A stretch of 7,092 bases of DNA from JALXCG01 sp026991065 [NCBI: Gemmatimonadota bacterium] (GTDB lineage Bacteria; GCA-2686955). Where the stretch lies: assembly GCA_026991065.1 (NCBI GenBank), contig JALXCG010000238.1, positions 1 to 7,092 of the forward strand, read 5' to 3'. The translations under genes were made by a program, and so were the position numbers. Below, in pieces: positions 6,076 through 7,092 of the stretch (positions within the stretch are counted from its first letter, which is position 1; every line of letters begins with the position of its first letter). Below the pieces are notes generated by a model. That model searched no databases. It saw nothing but the letters and a program-made list of their open reading frames with translations, and was not told where the DNA came from.

Positions 6076-6103
6076 TCTGCCGCGACGCCGCGGCCAACAC
6101 GGG

Positions 6104-7092
6104 TCAGCGAATAATGATCGGCTCCGGTGCCTGCGCCGGCGTCGCCTCATTGCCGGCGGCATCGGTCAGAAAAGCGGTCACCTGCCCGGTCGACTCCGAA
6201 GTGCGGATCTTGGTGAGCGCCGTGTTCAGACGCCCCTCATAAAGCCCGTCACCATCCACATCGGTAAGCGTGATCTGCTCATCAACGAACGCACCGATCT
6301 GCACCACCACCTGCGCGGCCGGCAACAGATCCTCGCCGGTCAGCACGCGGAACAGCACCACCTCGCCGAGGTCCGCATAAACCGTATCGGGATGGACACA
6401 GCCCTCCCCCTCACGCTCCACGCACCAATCCACGCCTTCGATCTCGGCCACCCGGTCCAGATAGATCCCGGTCTCCAGCACCTCGCTGCGCACCCCTTTG
6501 TCGGTATAGAGCACGCCATAGATCTCCTTAAAACCATCATCCCCGGCCAACGCCCAGCCGCGCGAATCACCGAACGGCACCGGGTCCGCGGCCGCCGCCT
6601 CCTCCCGGCTTGCGCCGAGCGCCATCGCCACCACCGTCGCCGCCGGCGGCGCAATCGGCGCAACCTGCACCCGCGGCGTGCGCGTCGCCACCGAACCGCT
6701 CTCGATCTCGATCCCGTAGTAACCGGCGACCACGCCGGCACGATCCACGCTCGGCCCCTCGCCACCATCCGCATCGCGCGCCGCCACGCCATAGGCGATC
6801 GGCACCCCAACCGCCATCGACGTATCAACAAAGAGCGTATCTTCCAGGGTCGCCAAACGCGCGAACCCGGCATCGCCGCGGGCACGGTAAACCACATACC
6901 CCGCCGCCCCGTCAACCGCGGACCAACGCAACGTTACCGTTCCGCTCGCCACCTCGACATCAAGTTGCGCGGGAGCCGGAAGATCGGAACTCACGGGCGG
7001 CGGCTCCTCCCCATCCAGTGGCTCCAGAGCCGGCACATCGCAGGCCGCCAGCAGGAACCCGAGCGACGCCGTCGCCATCCAGCCCGCCGGGG
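6104..7092 (-). CDS. Lipoprotein with fibronectin type III-like domain, 5' end probably outside window
   Basis: A predicted secreted lipoprotein of unknown role. A lipobox (LLAAC) ends a short hydrophobic stretch; counted from the first in-window ATG at 7078, the acylated Cys would be residue 13. That stretch lacks the Lys/Arg of a normal n-region, and the frame stays open to the right edge, so the true start is probably further upstream. A Pro/Glu-rich spacer follows, then a fibronectin type III-like domain (about 34-118) with TVTLRWSAVDGAAGYVVYR and a matching later strand IAYGVAARDADGG. The middle (about 120-215) is unrecognised and includes two Cys (WCVEREGEGCVH) that could pair. The C-terminal part (about 230-324) looks like a beta-sandwich with an acidic, possibly Ca2+-binding DVDGDGLYEG loop and AFLTDAAGNEAT. 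It sits 83 nt upstream of the kinase fusion on the same strand; no functional link is evident. Confidence 0.8.
   Translation of the reverse strand, partial: PAGWMATASLGFLLAACDVPALEPLDGEEPPPVSSDLPAPAQLDVEVASGTVTLRWSAVDGAAGYVVYRARGDAGFARLATLEDTLFVDTSMAVGVPIAYGVAARDADGGEGPSVDRAGVVAGYYGIEIESGSVATRTPRVQVAPIAPPAATVVAMALGASREEAAAADPVPFGDSRGWALAGDDGFKEIYGVLYTDKGVRSEVLETGIYLDRVAEIEGVDWCVEREGEGCVHPDTVYADLGEVVLFRVLTGEDLLPAAQVVVQIGAFVDEQITLTDVDGDGLYEGRLNTALTKIRTSESTGQVTAFLTDAAGNEATPAQAPEPIIIR

Larger units (their letters stand above)
6021..6103 (-). other. Intergenic region before the kinase fusion, with two inverted repeats
   Basis: This 83-nt gap holds two symmetric elements. A perfect 7-bp stem with a 6-nt loop lies at 6056-6075 (arms CTCTTCG and CGAAGAG, loop GTGGGG on the transcribed strand) and has no following U-run, so it is not a standard terminator. 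A 13-bp palindrome lies at 6034-6046 (GGAAAC and GTTTCC around one base), directly before the ribosome binding site. No clear -35/-10 pair was found, so whether a promoter lies here is open. Confidence 0.5.

Overview
The window is GC-rich bacterial DNA in which every supportable gene lies on the minus strand. Read in the direction of transcription (right to left) there are six genes: a lipoprotein with a fibronectin type III-like domain (5' end open at the right edge); a two-domain membrane protein joining a phytol/dolichol-kinase-like half to a DUF92 (VTE6-like) half; a UbiA-family prenyltransferase; an alkaline-phosphatase-superfamily phosphohydrolase of the COG3379 type; a five-helix membrane protein of unknown function; and a second COG3379-type phosphohydrolase, paralogous to the first, whose 3' end runs off the left edge. 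No tRNA, rRNA, CRISPR array, insertion sequence or other mobile element was seen. The many plus-strand open frames are antisense shadows typical of GC-rich coding DNA.

Layout and coupling: the kinase fusion and ubiA overlap by 4 nt (ATGA). The first phosphohydrolase, the membrane protein and the second phosphohydrolase overlap by 11 and 8 nt. The only non-coding gaps are about 83 nt (lipoprotein to kinase) and 135 nt (ubiA to first phosphohydrolase). Neither contains a convincing terminator, so the window holds either one long operon or two tightly coupled blocks.

Functional reading (inference): the kinase fusion carries both halves that in plant and cyanobacterial phytol salvage act in sequence, isoprenoid alcohol to monophosphate (VTE5-like) and monophosphate to diphosphate (VTE6-like). 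A UbiA enzyme uses prenyl diphosphates as donors, so the coupled pair looks like a compact module that activates a polyprenyl or phytyl-type alcohol and transfers it to an acceptor. The two phosphohydrolases and the five-helix protein form a second coupled block, possibly acting on a phosphorylated lipid or nucleotide substrate, but no substrate can be read from sequence.

Organism: high GC, a Gram-negative-style lipoprotein with a lipobox, and free-standing COG3379 hydrolases beside UbiA and DUF92 suggest an environmental Gram-negative lineage (for example Myxococcota, Gemmatimonadota or an Eisenbacteria/Krumholzibacteria-like group). No marker here fixes the phylum.
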